A stretch of DNA of 64,000 bases from Burkholderiaceae bacterium (GTDB taxonomy: Bacteria; Pseudomonadota; Gammaproteobacteria; Burkholderiales; Burkholderiaceae_C): contig JAMLIQ010000004.1 of the NCBI GenBank assembly GCA_023954095.1, positions 43,144 to 107,143 of the forward strand. The letters run 5' to 3'. Positions 37,041-45,789 of this stretch are shown here, in pieces. A program made the translations under genes and the position numbers. The notes below the pieces were generated by a model. That model made no database searches. It saw nothing but the letters and a program-made list of their open reading frames with translations, and was not told the origin of the DNA. Positions within the stretch are counted from its first letter, which is position 1. Each line of letters begins with the position of its first letter.

Positions 37041-38582
37041 TTAGGCCACCCGTTCGGGGCTGGCCTTGCCGTCTTGCACCACGAAGCGGGCCAGGGTGTG
37101 GATGCCGCTGTCTTCGCGCAGCGGGGCGTCCACGCAGCGCAAGGTGGTGGTCCAGCGGGCCGGGGTCAGGTCGGCCAGGCCATAGCCGCGCTGGTCGCAG
37201 CGTGCCAGCAAGACATGGGGGTTGCGGCGGGCCACGGCATCCACCTTGTCTTGCGTGGTGCCCGAGCGGGAGGAGATCGAGGTGCCGCAGAATTCACTGG
37301 CCAGCGCGGGGCCGTCCGGTCGGTCGGGGTGGGCGGGTACGCGGCACACGTAGTTCTGGTGGATGTCGCCGCCCAGCAGCACGGTGTTGCGCGGTGCATG
37401 GCGTGCAATGGAATGCAGCAGGCGCTGGCGCGCGGCAGGGTAGCCGTCCCAGGTGTCGGTCGAGTGCAGGCCCGAGGGGTAGCGGCGTGGCGAGAACAGG
37501 GTGGTTTGCGCCAGCACGCTCCAGCGCGCCTGGGCTCGGGCATCCAGCGCCAGGCCCTGGTCCAGCCACTGCTCCTGCACCGGGCCGAGCATGCTGCGGA
37601 CCGGGTCTTGCAGCGCGGCGCAGTCGTCGGGGCGCGTGGCACCGGCGCCGCTGGAGCGGGGGCTTCGGCAGGCCTGCAGGTTGCGGTATTGGCGGGTGTC
37701 GAGCAGGTGGATGTGGGCCAGTCGCCCCCAGTCCAGCCGCCGGTGCAGCGCAAAACCGGGCGCCGCCAGGCTGGATGCACGCAGCGGCATGTGCTCGTAA
37801 AAGGCCTGCCAGGCCGCAGTGCGCAGGGCCAGAAACGCGGCCGGATCGCCCTTGCCTGCACTGCCGGCATAGTCGTTCTGCACTTCGTGGTCGTCCCAGG
37901 TCACGGCCCAGGGGCAATGGGCATGGGCGGCCTGCAGGTGGGGATCGCTTTTGTGCAGGGCATGGCGGTCGCGGAAATCGGCCAGCGTGGTGGCATGGCG
38001 CAGGCTGTGCACGCGGGCCAGGCCTGTGGTGTCGTGGGGCGATGCGTATTCGTAGATATAGTCGCCCAGGAACAGCACCAGGTCGGGTGCATCGGCACAC
38101 AGGTGGCGCCACGCGGCGTAGTGGCCGTGCTCCCAGCGCTGGCAGGACGCAAAGGCCAGGCGCAGGTGGCCGGACATTTGACCGGGGTGGGGTGCCGTGC
38201 GGGTGCGGCCAGTGCGGCTGATGGCGTCGCCCAGCATGAAGCGGTAGAAGTACCAGCGGTCGGGTGCCAGCCCGGTCAGCTCGACATGTACGCTGTGTCC
38301 CAGGGCCGCCAGGGCGGTGGCCGTGCCGTGGTGCACGATACGGCGGAAGGCTTCGTCATCGGCCACCTCCCAGCGCACGGTGACGGAATCGGGCAGGCTG
38401 GCGGGGGTTGTGGGCACAAGGCGTGTCCAAAGCACGACGCCTTGCGGTGTGGGGTCGCCACTGGCTACGCCCAGGCCAAAGGGGTCGTGCCGCAACTGCC
38501 CGCCCGCCCAGGCCCAGCGGGGCAGGGCAGCCATGGCCGCCGTGTTGCGGGCCAGGTGCAGGAACTGGCGACGCTGGTGCAT
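37041..38582 (-). CDS. PhoD family alkaline phosphatase
   Basis: The 513-residue protein begins with a twin-arginine signal (QRRQFLHLARNTAAMAALPR), so it is probably exported folded. The PhoD phosphodiesterase/phosphomonoesterase domain shows LGVASGDPTPQGVVLWTRL, ASCQRWEHGHYAAWRHL, DLVLFLGDYIYEYAS, TWDDHEVQNDYAG and LLGGDIHQNYVC, which supply the metal ligands. Such enzymes release phosphate from phosphodiesters during phosphate starvation and normally use calcium and iron. No Pho box was recognised upstream. Confidence 0.93.
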   Translation of the reverse strand: MHQRRQFLHLARNTAAMAALPRWAWAGGQLRHDPFGLGVASGDPTPQGVVLWTRLVPTTPASLPDSVTVRWEVADDEAFRRIVHHGTATALAALGHSVHVELTGLAPDRWYFYRFMLGDAISRTGRTRTAPHPGQMSGHLRLAFASCQRWEHGHYAAWRHLCADAPDLVLFLGDYIYEYASPHDTTGLARVHSLRHATTLADFRDRHALHKSDPHLQAAHAHCPWAVTWDDHEVQNDYAGSAGKGDPAAFLALRTAAWQAFYEHMPLRASSLAAPGFALHRRLDWGRLAHIHLLDTRQYRNLQACRSPRSSGAGATRPDDCAALQDPVRSMLGPVQEQWLDQGLALDARAQARWSVLAQTTLFSPRRYPSGLHSTDTWDGYPAARQRLLHSIARHAPRNTVLLGGDIHQNYVCRVPAHPDRPDGPALASEFCGTSISSRSGTTQDKVDAVARRNPHVLLARCDQRGYGLADLTPARWTTTLRCVDAPLREDSGIHTLARFVVQDGKASPERVA

Positions 38583-38629
38583 GGGCAGGACGGTGGCCAG
38601 GGCGCCGCAGGGCGGGGTGCGCGGCTGCG

Positions 38630-40198
38630 TCAGGCAGGCAGCACGCGGTTCTTGCCGGAGCGCTTGGCCAGGTACATGGCCTGGTCGGCGCGGTGGATGG
38701 CCTCGGTCGCGGTCTCGGTGCTCGTCAACTGGGCCACACCGGCGCTGAAGGTGATGAGGATTTTTTCGTTGTTGCGCAGGAAAAAGCGCGTGGTCAGCTC
38801 ACGCTGCAGGCGTTGCATGGCTTCCACCCCCTGGTCCAGGGCCGTGTCGGGAAGCACCACCACGAACTCTTCCCCGCCGTAGCGGGCCAGCATGTCCTGC
38901 GGGCGCATGACTTCGCGCACCACGGTGGCCAGGTGCACCAGGGCGGCGTCGCCGGACTCGTGGCCCAGCCGGTCGTTGATCTGCTTGAAATTGTCCACGT
39001 CGAGCAGGGAGACGCACAACGGCGTCTCGGTGCGCTGGGCGCGGGCGATTTCGCGCTCGATGACTTCATCGAGGCCCTTGCGGTTGAGCGAGCCCGTGAG
39101 GGGGTCGTGGCGTGCCTGGGTACTGACGCGGTCGAGTTCCTGTTGCAGCCGCTCCATCTCGGCCCGCTTCTCTTCGGTGCGCACGCGCAGGTCGGTAAGT
39201 TCGTCGCGCACCACGCGGCTGTCCAGCGCCATGGAACGGGTGGCGCCCACCAGTTCCTTGAGGACGGGCGTGATCTCTGCGAGCGAACTGGCACGGGCGA
39301 TCTGTTCGGAATAGTGCTCCATCTTGTCCTGGTAGCCGCTGCTGGCCTGGGCCATGTCGGAGAGGCGCTCTATGAAGGTGGAGAGCATTTCCTTCATCTG
39401 CTCCTGGGCCTCGACCATGCGGCCCTTGGCCTCGGTCTGCTTGAAGATCACGTCTTTCAGGCGGCGTTGCACATCGTCCAGGCGGCGCAGGGTGAGCGGC
39501 TGTGCCGTGGCGGCCACCAGGGCCTCGGCCTGGCCCTGGAGCCAGTGGTCATCCAGGCTCAGGGCGGCAATGTTGCCAAACACCATGTGCAGCAATTCGA
39601 GCAGCATGGCACGCACGGACGCCTGGTCTTCGGCAGCGAAAGAGAGGCGGAAGCTGAAATTGGCCAGCATGATTTGCAGGGTGCTGACGGGCGGCGCAGG
39701 CTGGCGCAGGAATTTCACCAACTGCTCGCCCAGCATGTGGACGCGCGCGTCATCGCTGCTCAAGCCGTGCAAGGTATGTTCCACCAGGCGGGCCAGCTGT
39801 TCGGCCAGTTCTGGCATTACGGTGGCCGGGGTGCGGGCGGCAAGGACCGGAGGCGCCGCGGTGGGCGTGCCGAGGGGCTGTGCGTCGGCCCCGCTGACTT
39901 CGACGGGAGCGCTGGCACCGAGCTTGGCGTAGCCCACAAGCACGCCTTGCATGGCTTGCCAGTCTTTTTGGGCGATGGCCGTTTCAAACTGGCCTAGCAA
40001 ACGCTTCTGTGCGGGTGTCTGTCCCGGGACAACCCGCAGGATCTGCCGTAACGGGCCTTCAGGAAATGGTGGCGGGGTGGTGCTGCCTGATATTTCGTCG
40101 TACAGCGTCCGGAAATTGTCCGGCGTGGGTGCCAGCCTGCGCAGGGCCAGTTGCTTGAGGGTTTCGCGCGCGATATCCGAAGGAGGTCTCTCGGCCAT
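38630..40198 (-). CDS. Diguanylate cyclase with long helical N-terminal region
   Basis: The 522-residue protein has a C-terminal GGDEF domain starting LDRVSTQARHDPLTGSLNRK, with an intact GGEEF active site and an RxxD inhibitory site five residues before it (RPQDMLARYGGEEF). The N-terminal 330 residues are mostly helical and contain heptad-like stretches, with no membrane helix, so it is cytoplasmic. The signal sensed is unknown. The start at 40198 follows an AGGAGG-like element; the frame is open further upstream without family similarity. It is the second diguanylate cyclase in 10 kb. Confidence 0.9.
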   Translation of the reverse strand: MAERPPSDIARETLKQLALRRLAPTPDNFRTLYDEISGSTTPPPFPEGPLRQILRVVPGQTPAQKRLLGQFETAIAQKDWQAMQGVLVGYAKLGASAPVEVSGADAQPLGTPTAAPPVLAARTPATVMPELAEQLARLVEHTLHGLSSDDARVHMLGEQLVKFLRQPAPPVSTLQIMLANFSFRLSFAAEDQASVRAMLLELLHMVFGNIAALSLDDHWLQGQAEALVAATAQPLTLRRLDDVQRRLKDVIFKQTEAKGRMVEAQEQMKEMLSTFIERLSDMAQASSGYQDKMEHYSEQIARASSLAEITPVLKELVGATRSMALDSRVVRDELTDLRVRTEEKRAEMERLQQELDRVSTQARHDPLTGSLNRKGLDEVIEREIARAQRTETPLCVSLLDVDNFKQINDRLGHESGDAALVHLATVVREVMRPQDMLARYGGEEFVVVLPDTALDQGVEAMQRLQRELTTRFFLRNNEKILITFSAGVAQLTSTETATEAIHRADQAMYLAKRSGKNRVLPA

Positions 40199-40320
40199 GA
40201 ACAGCCACCGGGGCAGGAAATGCAGAAAGCAGCAAGTGTGACAGAGCACGCCAGGCTTGAACAGGGTGCGCGCAGCGCGTGCCTGCATGCACGTGGCGTT
40301 CGCTCTACACTTTGCGCCGC

Positions 40321-41295
40321 TCAGTTCACCATGACGAGTTTGCCCTGTACGCTGCGCGAGCCCATGTGGGCAAATGCGGCGGGCAGTTCTGCCATGGGCA
40401 TGGTGCGGTCGATGACGGGCTTGATCTTTCCCTGGGCATACCACTGCGCCAGCTCCATCATCATGGCGGCATTGGCCTTGGGCTCGCGCTTGGCGAATTC
40501 ACCCCAGAACACGCCCACGATGGAGGCGCCCTTGAGCAGGGGCAGGTTCAATGGCAGGGCCGGGATGGGGCCCGCTGCAAAACCCACCACCAGATAGCGG
40601 CCGCGCCAGGCAATCGAGCGGAAGGCCTGCTCGGCAAAATCGCCACCCACGGGGTCGTACACCACATCCGGGCCCTTGCCGCCCGTCAGGCGCTTGACGG
40701 CTTCGCGCAGGTCTTCGCTTTGGTAGTTGATGGTGCTGTCGGCACCGATCGAGGTGCACAGCGCGCATTTTTCATCCGTGGAAGCGGCGGCGATCACGGT
40801 GGCGCCCAGTGCTTTGGCAATCTGGATGGCGGCTGTTCCCACCCCCCCGGCAGCGCCCAGCACCAGCACGGTCTCGCCTGCCTTGAGCTGCGCCCGGTCC
40901 ACCAGGGCATGGTGGGACGTGGCGTAGGTCATGATGAAAGCGGCTGCATCCACGTGGGAAAAACCAGGTGGCAAGGGCATGCACAGGGCTGCCGGGGCGA
41001 TGGTGTGGGTGCCAAACCCGCCGGTGCCCGACAGGCAGGCGATGTTTTGACCCGGCTGGAGATGGGTCACACCGTCGCCCACGGCCTGTACCACGCCAGC
41101 GTACTCGGCCCCCGGCACAAACGGCAGCGGGGGTTTGATCTGGTACTTGTTCTGCACCATCAGCAGGTCGGGGAAGTTCAGGCTGGCGGCCTTGATCTCG
41201 ACCAGCACTTCACCGGCTTTGGGGGCTGGTGTGGGCAACTCGGTCCAGGCCAGGGCCTCGACGCCAGTGGGGTTGGTGCATAGCCATGCGTGCAT
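40321..41295 (-). CDS. NADPH:quinone oxidoreductase family (zinc-independent MDR) protein
   Basis: The 324-residue protein belongs to the medium-chain dehydrogenase/reductase superfamily, quinone oxidoreductase branch. It shows VEIKAASLNFPDLLMVQNKY, PFVPGAEYAGVVQAVGDGV and the Rossmann loop VLVLGAAGGVGTAAIQIAKA. It lacks the zinc-ligand cysteines of alcohol dehydrogenases. It reduces quinones or related enones with NADPH; the real substrate is unknown. It is divergent from surE across 138 bp. Confidence 0.9.
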   Translation of the reverse strand: MHAWLCTNPTGVEALAWTELPTPAPKAGEVLVEIKAASLNFPDLLMVQNKYQIKPPLPFVPGAEYAGVVQAVGDGVTHLQPGQNIACLSGTGGFGTHTIAPAALCMPLPPGFSHVDAAAFIMTYATSHHALVDRAQLKAGETVLVLGAAGGVGTAAIQIAKALGATVIAAASTDEKCALCTSIGADSTINYQSEDLREAVKRLTGGKGPDVVYDPVGGDFAEQAFRSIAWRGRYLVVGFAAGPIPALPLNLPLLKGASIVGVFWGEFAKREPKANAAMMMELAQWYAQGKIKPVIDRTMPMAELPAAFAHMGSRSVQGKLVMVN

Positions 41296-41433
41296 GAGGG
41301 GTGTCTCCAGTCGTTGCAAACCGGAATGATAGGTCGGCGCCTCAGGCGCCCGATGTCCCTTGAGCGACGCTGGCAGGGTGGCCCGCGCCGCGCTCATGCG
41401 CGCCTACAATCGCGCCACTCGATACCGCGCACC

Positions 41434-42216
41434 ATGAAGATTCTTATTTCCAACGACGATGGCTATCAGGCGCCCGGCATCGTGGCGCTCCATGCGGCAT
41501 TGGCCGCTGTGGCAGAGGTGGAAGTGGTGGCGCCTGAGCACAATAACAGTGCCAAATCCAATGCACTGACGCTGCATTCGCCGCTCTATGTGCACACGGC
41601 ATCCAACGGGTTTCGCTATGTCAATGGCACACCGGCGGACTGCGTGCACATCGCGCTGACCGGCCTGCTGGGGTACCGGCCCGATCTGGTGGTCTCGGGC
41701 ATCAATAACGGCGCCAACATGGGGGACGACACCATCTATTCCGGCACCGTGGGCGCCGCGATGGAGGGGTATCTCTTTGGCATTCCGTCCATGGCGTTTT
41801 CTCAGGTGGACAAGGGCTGGGGGGAGATCGAAGCGGCCGCGCAAAAGGCGGCCGAGATCGTTCGGCAGATGGCCGCGCGCAAGCTGGTGGGTGAGTCGCC
41901 CTGGTTGCTCAACATCAACATACCGAACCTGCCCCTGCAGGCGATGCGTTCCCTCAAGCTGTGTCGCCTGGGCCGTCGACATGCCGCAGAGCGTGTCATC
42001 ACCCAGAAAAGCCCGCGCGGGGACGTCATGTACTGGATCGGTGGAGCCGGTGCGGCCAAGGACGATGCCGAGGGCACGGATTTCCATGCCACGGCTGCCG
42101 GGCATGTGGCTGTCACACCCCTCAAGGTGGATCTCACCGACCACCAGAACCTGGGTTACTGGGCGCAGACCGCAGCCCACCTGGCGGGGGGCGATGCCCC
42201 TTCCGGGGGCATCTGA
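41434..42216 (+). CDS. surE: 5'/3'-nucleotidase SurE
   Basis: The 260-residue enzyme starts MKILISNDDGYQAPGI with the SurE metal-binding DD, and has VVAPEHNNSAKSNALTLHSP, VNGTPADCVHIAL and DLVVSGINNGANMGDDTIYS. It dephosphorylates nucleoside monophosphates, with a role in stationary-phase survival. It heads the surE-pcm-nlpD-rluD run; pcm overlaps its stop by one base. A TACAAT hexamer at 41405-41410 could be its -10 element, but no matching -35 was found. Confidence 0.96.
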   Translation: MKILISNDDGYQAPGIVALHAALAAVAEVEVVAPEHNNSAKSNALTLHSPLYVHTASNGFRYVNGTPADCVHIALTGLLGYRPDLVVSGINNGANMGDDTIYSGTVGAAMEGYLFGIPSMAFSQVDKGWGEIEAAAQKAAEIVRQMAARKLVGESPWLLNINIPNLPLQAMRSLKLCRLGRRHAAERVITQKSPRGDVMYWIGGAGAAKDDAEGTDFHATAAGHVAVTPLKVDLTDHQNLGYWAQTAAHLAGGDAPSGGI

Positions 42217-42995
42217 TGCAGCAGCGCCGTCCCGGTTTTCCGGCACGTATTCCCCTGGTTTCCGGTGCGGCCAAACCGATGGCTGCGCCGCCAGCCAGGG
42301 CGGCGGGGTTTCCAGCTGCGGCCCTGCCAACGGGGCTCGGGCTTGATTCGGCGGCAGTGCGCGCGCGCATGGTGCAGCGCCTGGGAGCGGCTGGTATCAC
42401 GATGCCCAAGGTGCTGGAGGCGATGGGTGCGGTGGAGCGGCACCGGTTTGTGGATTCGGGCCTGGTGAATCAGGCCTATGAGGACACCAGCCTGCCCATT
42501 GGGCTGGGGCAGACGATCTCCAAGCCCAGCATCGTCGCACGCATGGCCGAATTGCTGCTGGGGGCCGAACTTGTCCGTACCTCCGGATCACTCGGGCGCG
42601 TGCTGGAAATTGGCACCGGCTGCGGCTACCAGGCGGCGGTATTGAGCCGGTTGGTCCGCGAGGTCTACAGCATCGAGCGCCTGCGTGGCTTGCACGATAA
42701 GGCCCGTGCCCATTTGCGCCCTTTGCGCCTGGCCAATGTGCACCTGCTTTTTGGGGATGGAATGCTGGGCTTTGTCCAGGGAGCCCCCTACGCTGGCATT
42801 GTGGCTGCCGCAGGTGGCTCGGCGATCCCGCCCCAGTGGTGTGAGCAACTGGCGGTCGGTGGGCGGCTGGTCGCCCCTATTGCGGGTGCGGATGGGCGAC
42901 AGATGTTGCTGGTGGTGGACAAGACGGCGCACGGATTGAAACAAACCGTGCTCGAGTCCGTGCATTTTGTCCCTCTAAAATCAGGCGTTGCTTGA
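42216..42995 (+). CDS. pcm: Protein-L-isoaspartate O-methyltransferase
   Basis: The 259-residue protein repairs isoaspartyl residues using S-adenosylmethionine. Family motifs are NQAYEDTSLPIGLGQTISKP, VLEIGTGCGYQAAVLSRLVR (AdoMet motif I) and VYSIERLRGLHDKARAHLR. The first 50 residues are a proline/alanine-rich extension beyond the usual start, so translation might begin later, but the ATG at 42216 overlaps the surE stop (TGATG) and favours coupling. Confidence 0.93.
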   Translation: MQQRRPGFPARIPLVSGAAKPMAAPPARAAGFPAAALPTGLGLDSAAVRARMVQRLGAAGITMPKVLEAMGAVERHRFVDSGLVNQAYEDTSLPIGLGQTISKPSIVARMAELLLGAELVRTSGSLGRVLEIGTGCGYQAAVLSRLVREVYSIERLRGLHDKARAHLRPLRLANVHLLFGDGMLGFVQGAPYAGIVAAAGGSAIPPQWCEQLAVGGRLVAPIAGADGRQMLLVVDKTAHGLKQTVLESVHFVPLKSGVA

Positions 42996-43007
42996 AGGAA
43001 ATTGCTT

Positions 43008-43910
43008 ATGTTGGTATCGCGTGGCCGTGGTGTGTGGATTTCTGTGGCGCTGGCAAGCCTGGTACTGGCGGGCTGCGGCACCCGCATGACCAGGGCTCCC
43101 GTCGAGGACCGGGGTACCGCCGTGACCGCGCAGCCCGGCGAGGTGGTCGTATCGCCTGTGGTCAAGATCTTGCCAGGCGCCGAGAATGCGGGCCGTCCGG
43201 GCTATTACACCGTCAAGCCCGGAGATACCCTGATTCGTATCGGGCTGGATTCCGGCCAGAGCTGGAAGGACATCGCCCGCTGGAACAATATGGACAACCC
43301 CAATCTCATTGAGGTGGGGCAGGTGCTGCGGATTGCGCCCCCCGTTGCGGCGGCGGCAGCGCCTGTGGTACAGGACAGCGGCGGGGTTGTGACGCGGCCT
43401 GTGACGGTTTCCAGCGTAGCTCCAGCTGCTCCATCCGCTGCGGCATCTGCGCCGAGGCAGGGCGCTTCGAATGCAGTCCCCCCGCCGACCCCGGTGGCGG
43501 TGGCTCCTGCTCCTGTGCCCGCCGCGCCGACAGGAGGGGAGGATGAACTGGGTTTCATCTGGCCCGCTTCTGGGGCCTTGCTGACAGGTTTTGACGAGGC
43601 GCGCAACAAGGGTTTTGATATTGGCGGGAAGGCTGGCGATGCGGTTCTGGCTGCCGCTGATGGCAGGGTCGTCTATGCAGGTGCGGGTTTGCGCGGCTAC
43701 GGCAATCTCATCATCCTCAAGCACAACAATACCTTTCTGACGGCTTATGCCCACAACCAAGCCTTGTTGGTAAAGGAAGATCAGTCCGTGCGCAAGGGCC
43801 AGAAGATTGCCGAAATGGGGAGCACCGATGCCGATCGCGTCAAGCTGCATTTCGAGATTCGCCGCCAGGGAAAACCGGTCGATCCGGCGCGTTTTCTGCC
43901 ATCGCGCTAG
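43008..43910 (+). CDS. nlpD: NlpD-type lipoprotein with LysM and degenerate M23 (LytM) domain
   Basis: The 300-residue protein has a lipoprotein signal (lipobox LAGC, C22), a LysM peptidoglycan-binding domain at about 66-110 (YYTVKPGDTLIRIGLDSGQS), an Ala/Pro/Val-rich linker, and a C-terminal LytM domain (DIGGKAGDAVLAAADGRVVY, YGNLIILKHNNTFLTAYAHN). Catalytic residues of M23 peptidases are replaced (GFDIGG instead of HxxxD, LHFE instead of HxH), as in E. coli NlpD, which activates the amidase AmiC at division. rpoS, often next to nlpD, is absent here. Confidence 0.92.
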   Translation: MLVSRGRGVWISVALASLVLAGCGTRMTRAPVEDRGTAVTAQPGEVVVSPVVKILPGAENAGRPGYYTVKPGDTLIRIGLDSGQSWKDIARWNNMDNPNLIEVGQVLRIAPPVAAAAAPVVQDSGGVVTRPVTVSSVAPAAPSAAASAPRQGASNAVPPPTPVAVAPAPVPAAPTGGEDELGFIWPASGALLTGFDEARNKGFDIGGKAGDAVLAAADGRVVYAGAGLRGYGNLIILKHNNTFLTAYAHNQALLVKEDQSVRKGQKIAEMGSTDADRVKLHFEIRRQGKPVDPARFLPSR

Positions 43911-43912
43911 CC

Positions 43913-44926
43913 ATGGTGGTGGACTGGCAGGCGGTGCCGGGTGAGGACGCGGTGCAGGACCTGACCGAGGATGAATCAGCGGTTCTGTCAGAAACCGAAT
44001 CGCGGGTCATCGACATGGGTGCAGACCAGCATGGTGAGCGCCTGGACAAGGCGCTGGCTGACAGGGTCCCCGAGTTTTCGCGCAGTTATCTTCGGCAGCT
44101 GCTGGAGCATGGCGCGGTCCAACTCAATGGACAACCCTTCTTCAAGGTCGCCCAGAAGGTCAAGGCCGGGGATCGGGTGGTGCTGGAAATGCGCCCCACG
44201 CTGGAGAGCCAGGCTTTCAAGCCTGAGCCCATGGCGCTTGATGTGGTGTACGAAGACGATCATCTGCTGGTAATCAACAAGCCCGCGGGGCTGGTGGTGC
44301 ATCCCGCGCCTGGAAACTGGAGCGGCACACTGCTCAATGGCCTGATGGCGAGGGATGCGAAGTGCGCGCAGATGCCGCGTGCAGGGATCGTCCACCGGCT
44401 CGACAAGGACACCAGTGGCCTCATGGTGGTTGCGCGGACCCGCGCTGCCATGGATGCGCTGGTGCACATGATCGCGCAAAGACGGGTGCATCGTCAGTAC
44501 CTTGCATTGGCGCACCGGCCTTGGCAAGGCGCGGAGGCGATCTCCGTGGATGCGCCGATAGGGCGTGATCCCCGCAACCGTTTGCGCATGGCGGTGGTGG
44601 ATTTGACGATGCATGCGGGCAAGGCAGCTCGAACCGATGTGGATCTGCTGGCCCAGGGCGCGCAGGTATGCTGGGTTCGCTGCACGCTACATACTGGGCG
44701 CACGCACCAGATTCGGGTGCATATGGCGTTCAAGGGTCATCCGCTGGTCGCCGACGCGCTGTATGGGGGCACTCCCCTGGCCGGTATGCAGCGGCAGGCA
44801 TTACATGCGTTCCGTCTTGCGTTCAAGCACCCGGTGACGGGTGACGCGCTGGAGTTTCTTGCGCCGGTTCCGGGTGATATGCGTTCGGCGCTGGACGATT
44901 TGGGGCTAGGATACAATGACAGCTGA
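43913..44926 (+). CDS. rluD: 23S rRNA pseudouridine synthase RluD
   Basis: The 337-residue enzyme has an N-terminal S4 domain (about 40-100, SRSYLRQLLEHGAVQLNGQP) and the RluA-class catalytic motif AGIVHRLDKDTSGLMVVART with the nucleophilic aspartate, followed by LHTGRTHQIRVHMAFKGHPL. It converts uridines 1911, 1915 and 1917 of helix 69 by analogy with RluD; RluC specificity is less likely given the neighbours. It begins 2 bp after nlpD, so it is in the same operon. Confidence 0.9.
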   Translation: MVVDWQAVPGEDAVQDLTEDESAVLSETESRVIDMGADQHGERLDKALADRVPEFSRSYLRQLLEHGAVQLNGQPFFKVAQKVKAGDRVVLEMRPTLESQAFKPEPMALDVVYEDDHLLVINKPAGLVVHPAPGNWSGTLLNGLMARDAKCAQMPRAGIVHRLDKDTSGLMVVARTRAAMDALVHMIAQRRVHRQYLALAHRPWQGAEAISVDAPIGRDPRNRLRMAVVDLTMHAGKAARTDVDLLAQGAQVCWVRCTLHTGRTHQIRVHMAFKGHPLVADALYGGTPLAGMQRQALHAFRLAFKHPVTGDALEFLAPVPGDMRSALDDLGLGYNDS

Positions 44927-45084
44927 CGGCCATTTTCTGGCTCTGCTCGTATACCGGCGGGTTCCCGCCAGGTGTTGGTGCGGTGTGATGCCTGCACCTC
45001 TACAGTCCCCATAGATCGATTCTTCTGTTGGTTTGGTGCCTTGCTCGGGTATGAGCCGCACCCTTTTCCCGGAATTGCTGAACC

Positions 45085-45789
45085 ATGAATACGGTGGATG
45101 CCAAACGGGTTCTTGAAACGGCGCTGATCTGTGCGCAGCAACCGTTGGCCGTACGCGATATGCGCGTGCTGTTCAATGATGCGCTGGGGTCGGACACGAT
45201 CAAGTCGCTGCTTCTGGATTTGCAGCAGGAATGGGTCCTGCGTGGAGTGGAGTTGGTGCCGGTGGCCACCGGTTGGCGTTTTCAGAGCCGACCTGAAATG
45301 CGGGAGTACCTGGACCGCCTGCATCCTGAAAAACCGCCGCGCTATTCGCGCGCCACGCTGGAAACCCTGGCCATCATTGCGTACCGCCAGCCAGTGACGC
45401 GGGGTGACATTGAAGATATTCGCGGTGTGACGGTGAACAGCCTGATCATCAAGCAGTTGGAGGACAGGGGCTGGATTGAAGTGATTGGGCACCGAGAGAC
45501 GGTGGGGCGTCCGGCGTTATTGGCAACAACCCGGCATTTTTTAGATGATCTCGGGTTGCAGTCACTCGATCAACTGCCTGTATTGGGCGAGTCTGCCGTG
45601 CAGGGACGAATGCTGCAATCTTTGCAATTGCCCGAAGAAGAGGCATTTGCGCAACCGGAACTGCCGACCTTGGCCGTTGCCTATGACCAGGAAATGGGTG
45701 CAGAGCATGTGAATGAAACTGTCGTGCCAGGCGATGCCAATGCCCAGATCCCTAACCATGAAGATGCTGCTGGCAGCATCGCGGAATAA
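45085..45789 (+). CDS. scpB: Segregation and condensation protein B
   Basis: The 234-residue protein has tandem winged helices typical of Scp[41 protein letters not shown] and [20 protein letters not shown]. With SMC and ScpA it forms the condensin complex that organises the chromosome. The C-terminal 50 residues are an acidic tail. rluB overlaps its stop (TAATG). The 158-bp gap before it holds a GGCGGG/CCCGCC hairpin (44956-44969) but no gene. Confidence 0.94.
   Translation: MNTVDAKRVLETALICAQQPLAVRDMRVLFNDALGSDTIKSLLLDLQQEWVLRGVELVPVATGWRFQSRPEMREYLDRLHPEKPPRYSRATLETLAIIAYRQPVTRGDIEDIRGVTVNSLIIKQLEDRGWIEVIGHRETVGRPALLATTRHFLDDLGLQSLDQLPVLGESAVQGRMLQSLQLPEEEAFAQPELPTLAVAYDQEMGAEHVNETVVPGDANAQIPNHEDAAGSIAE

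Noticed and set aside
35281-38882. Long plus-strand frames opposite ggt and phoD (35281-36987 and 37074-38882)
   Set aside because: Both are mirror frames of well-supported reverse-strand genes and lack family similarity.
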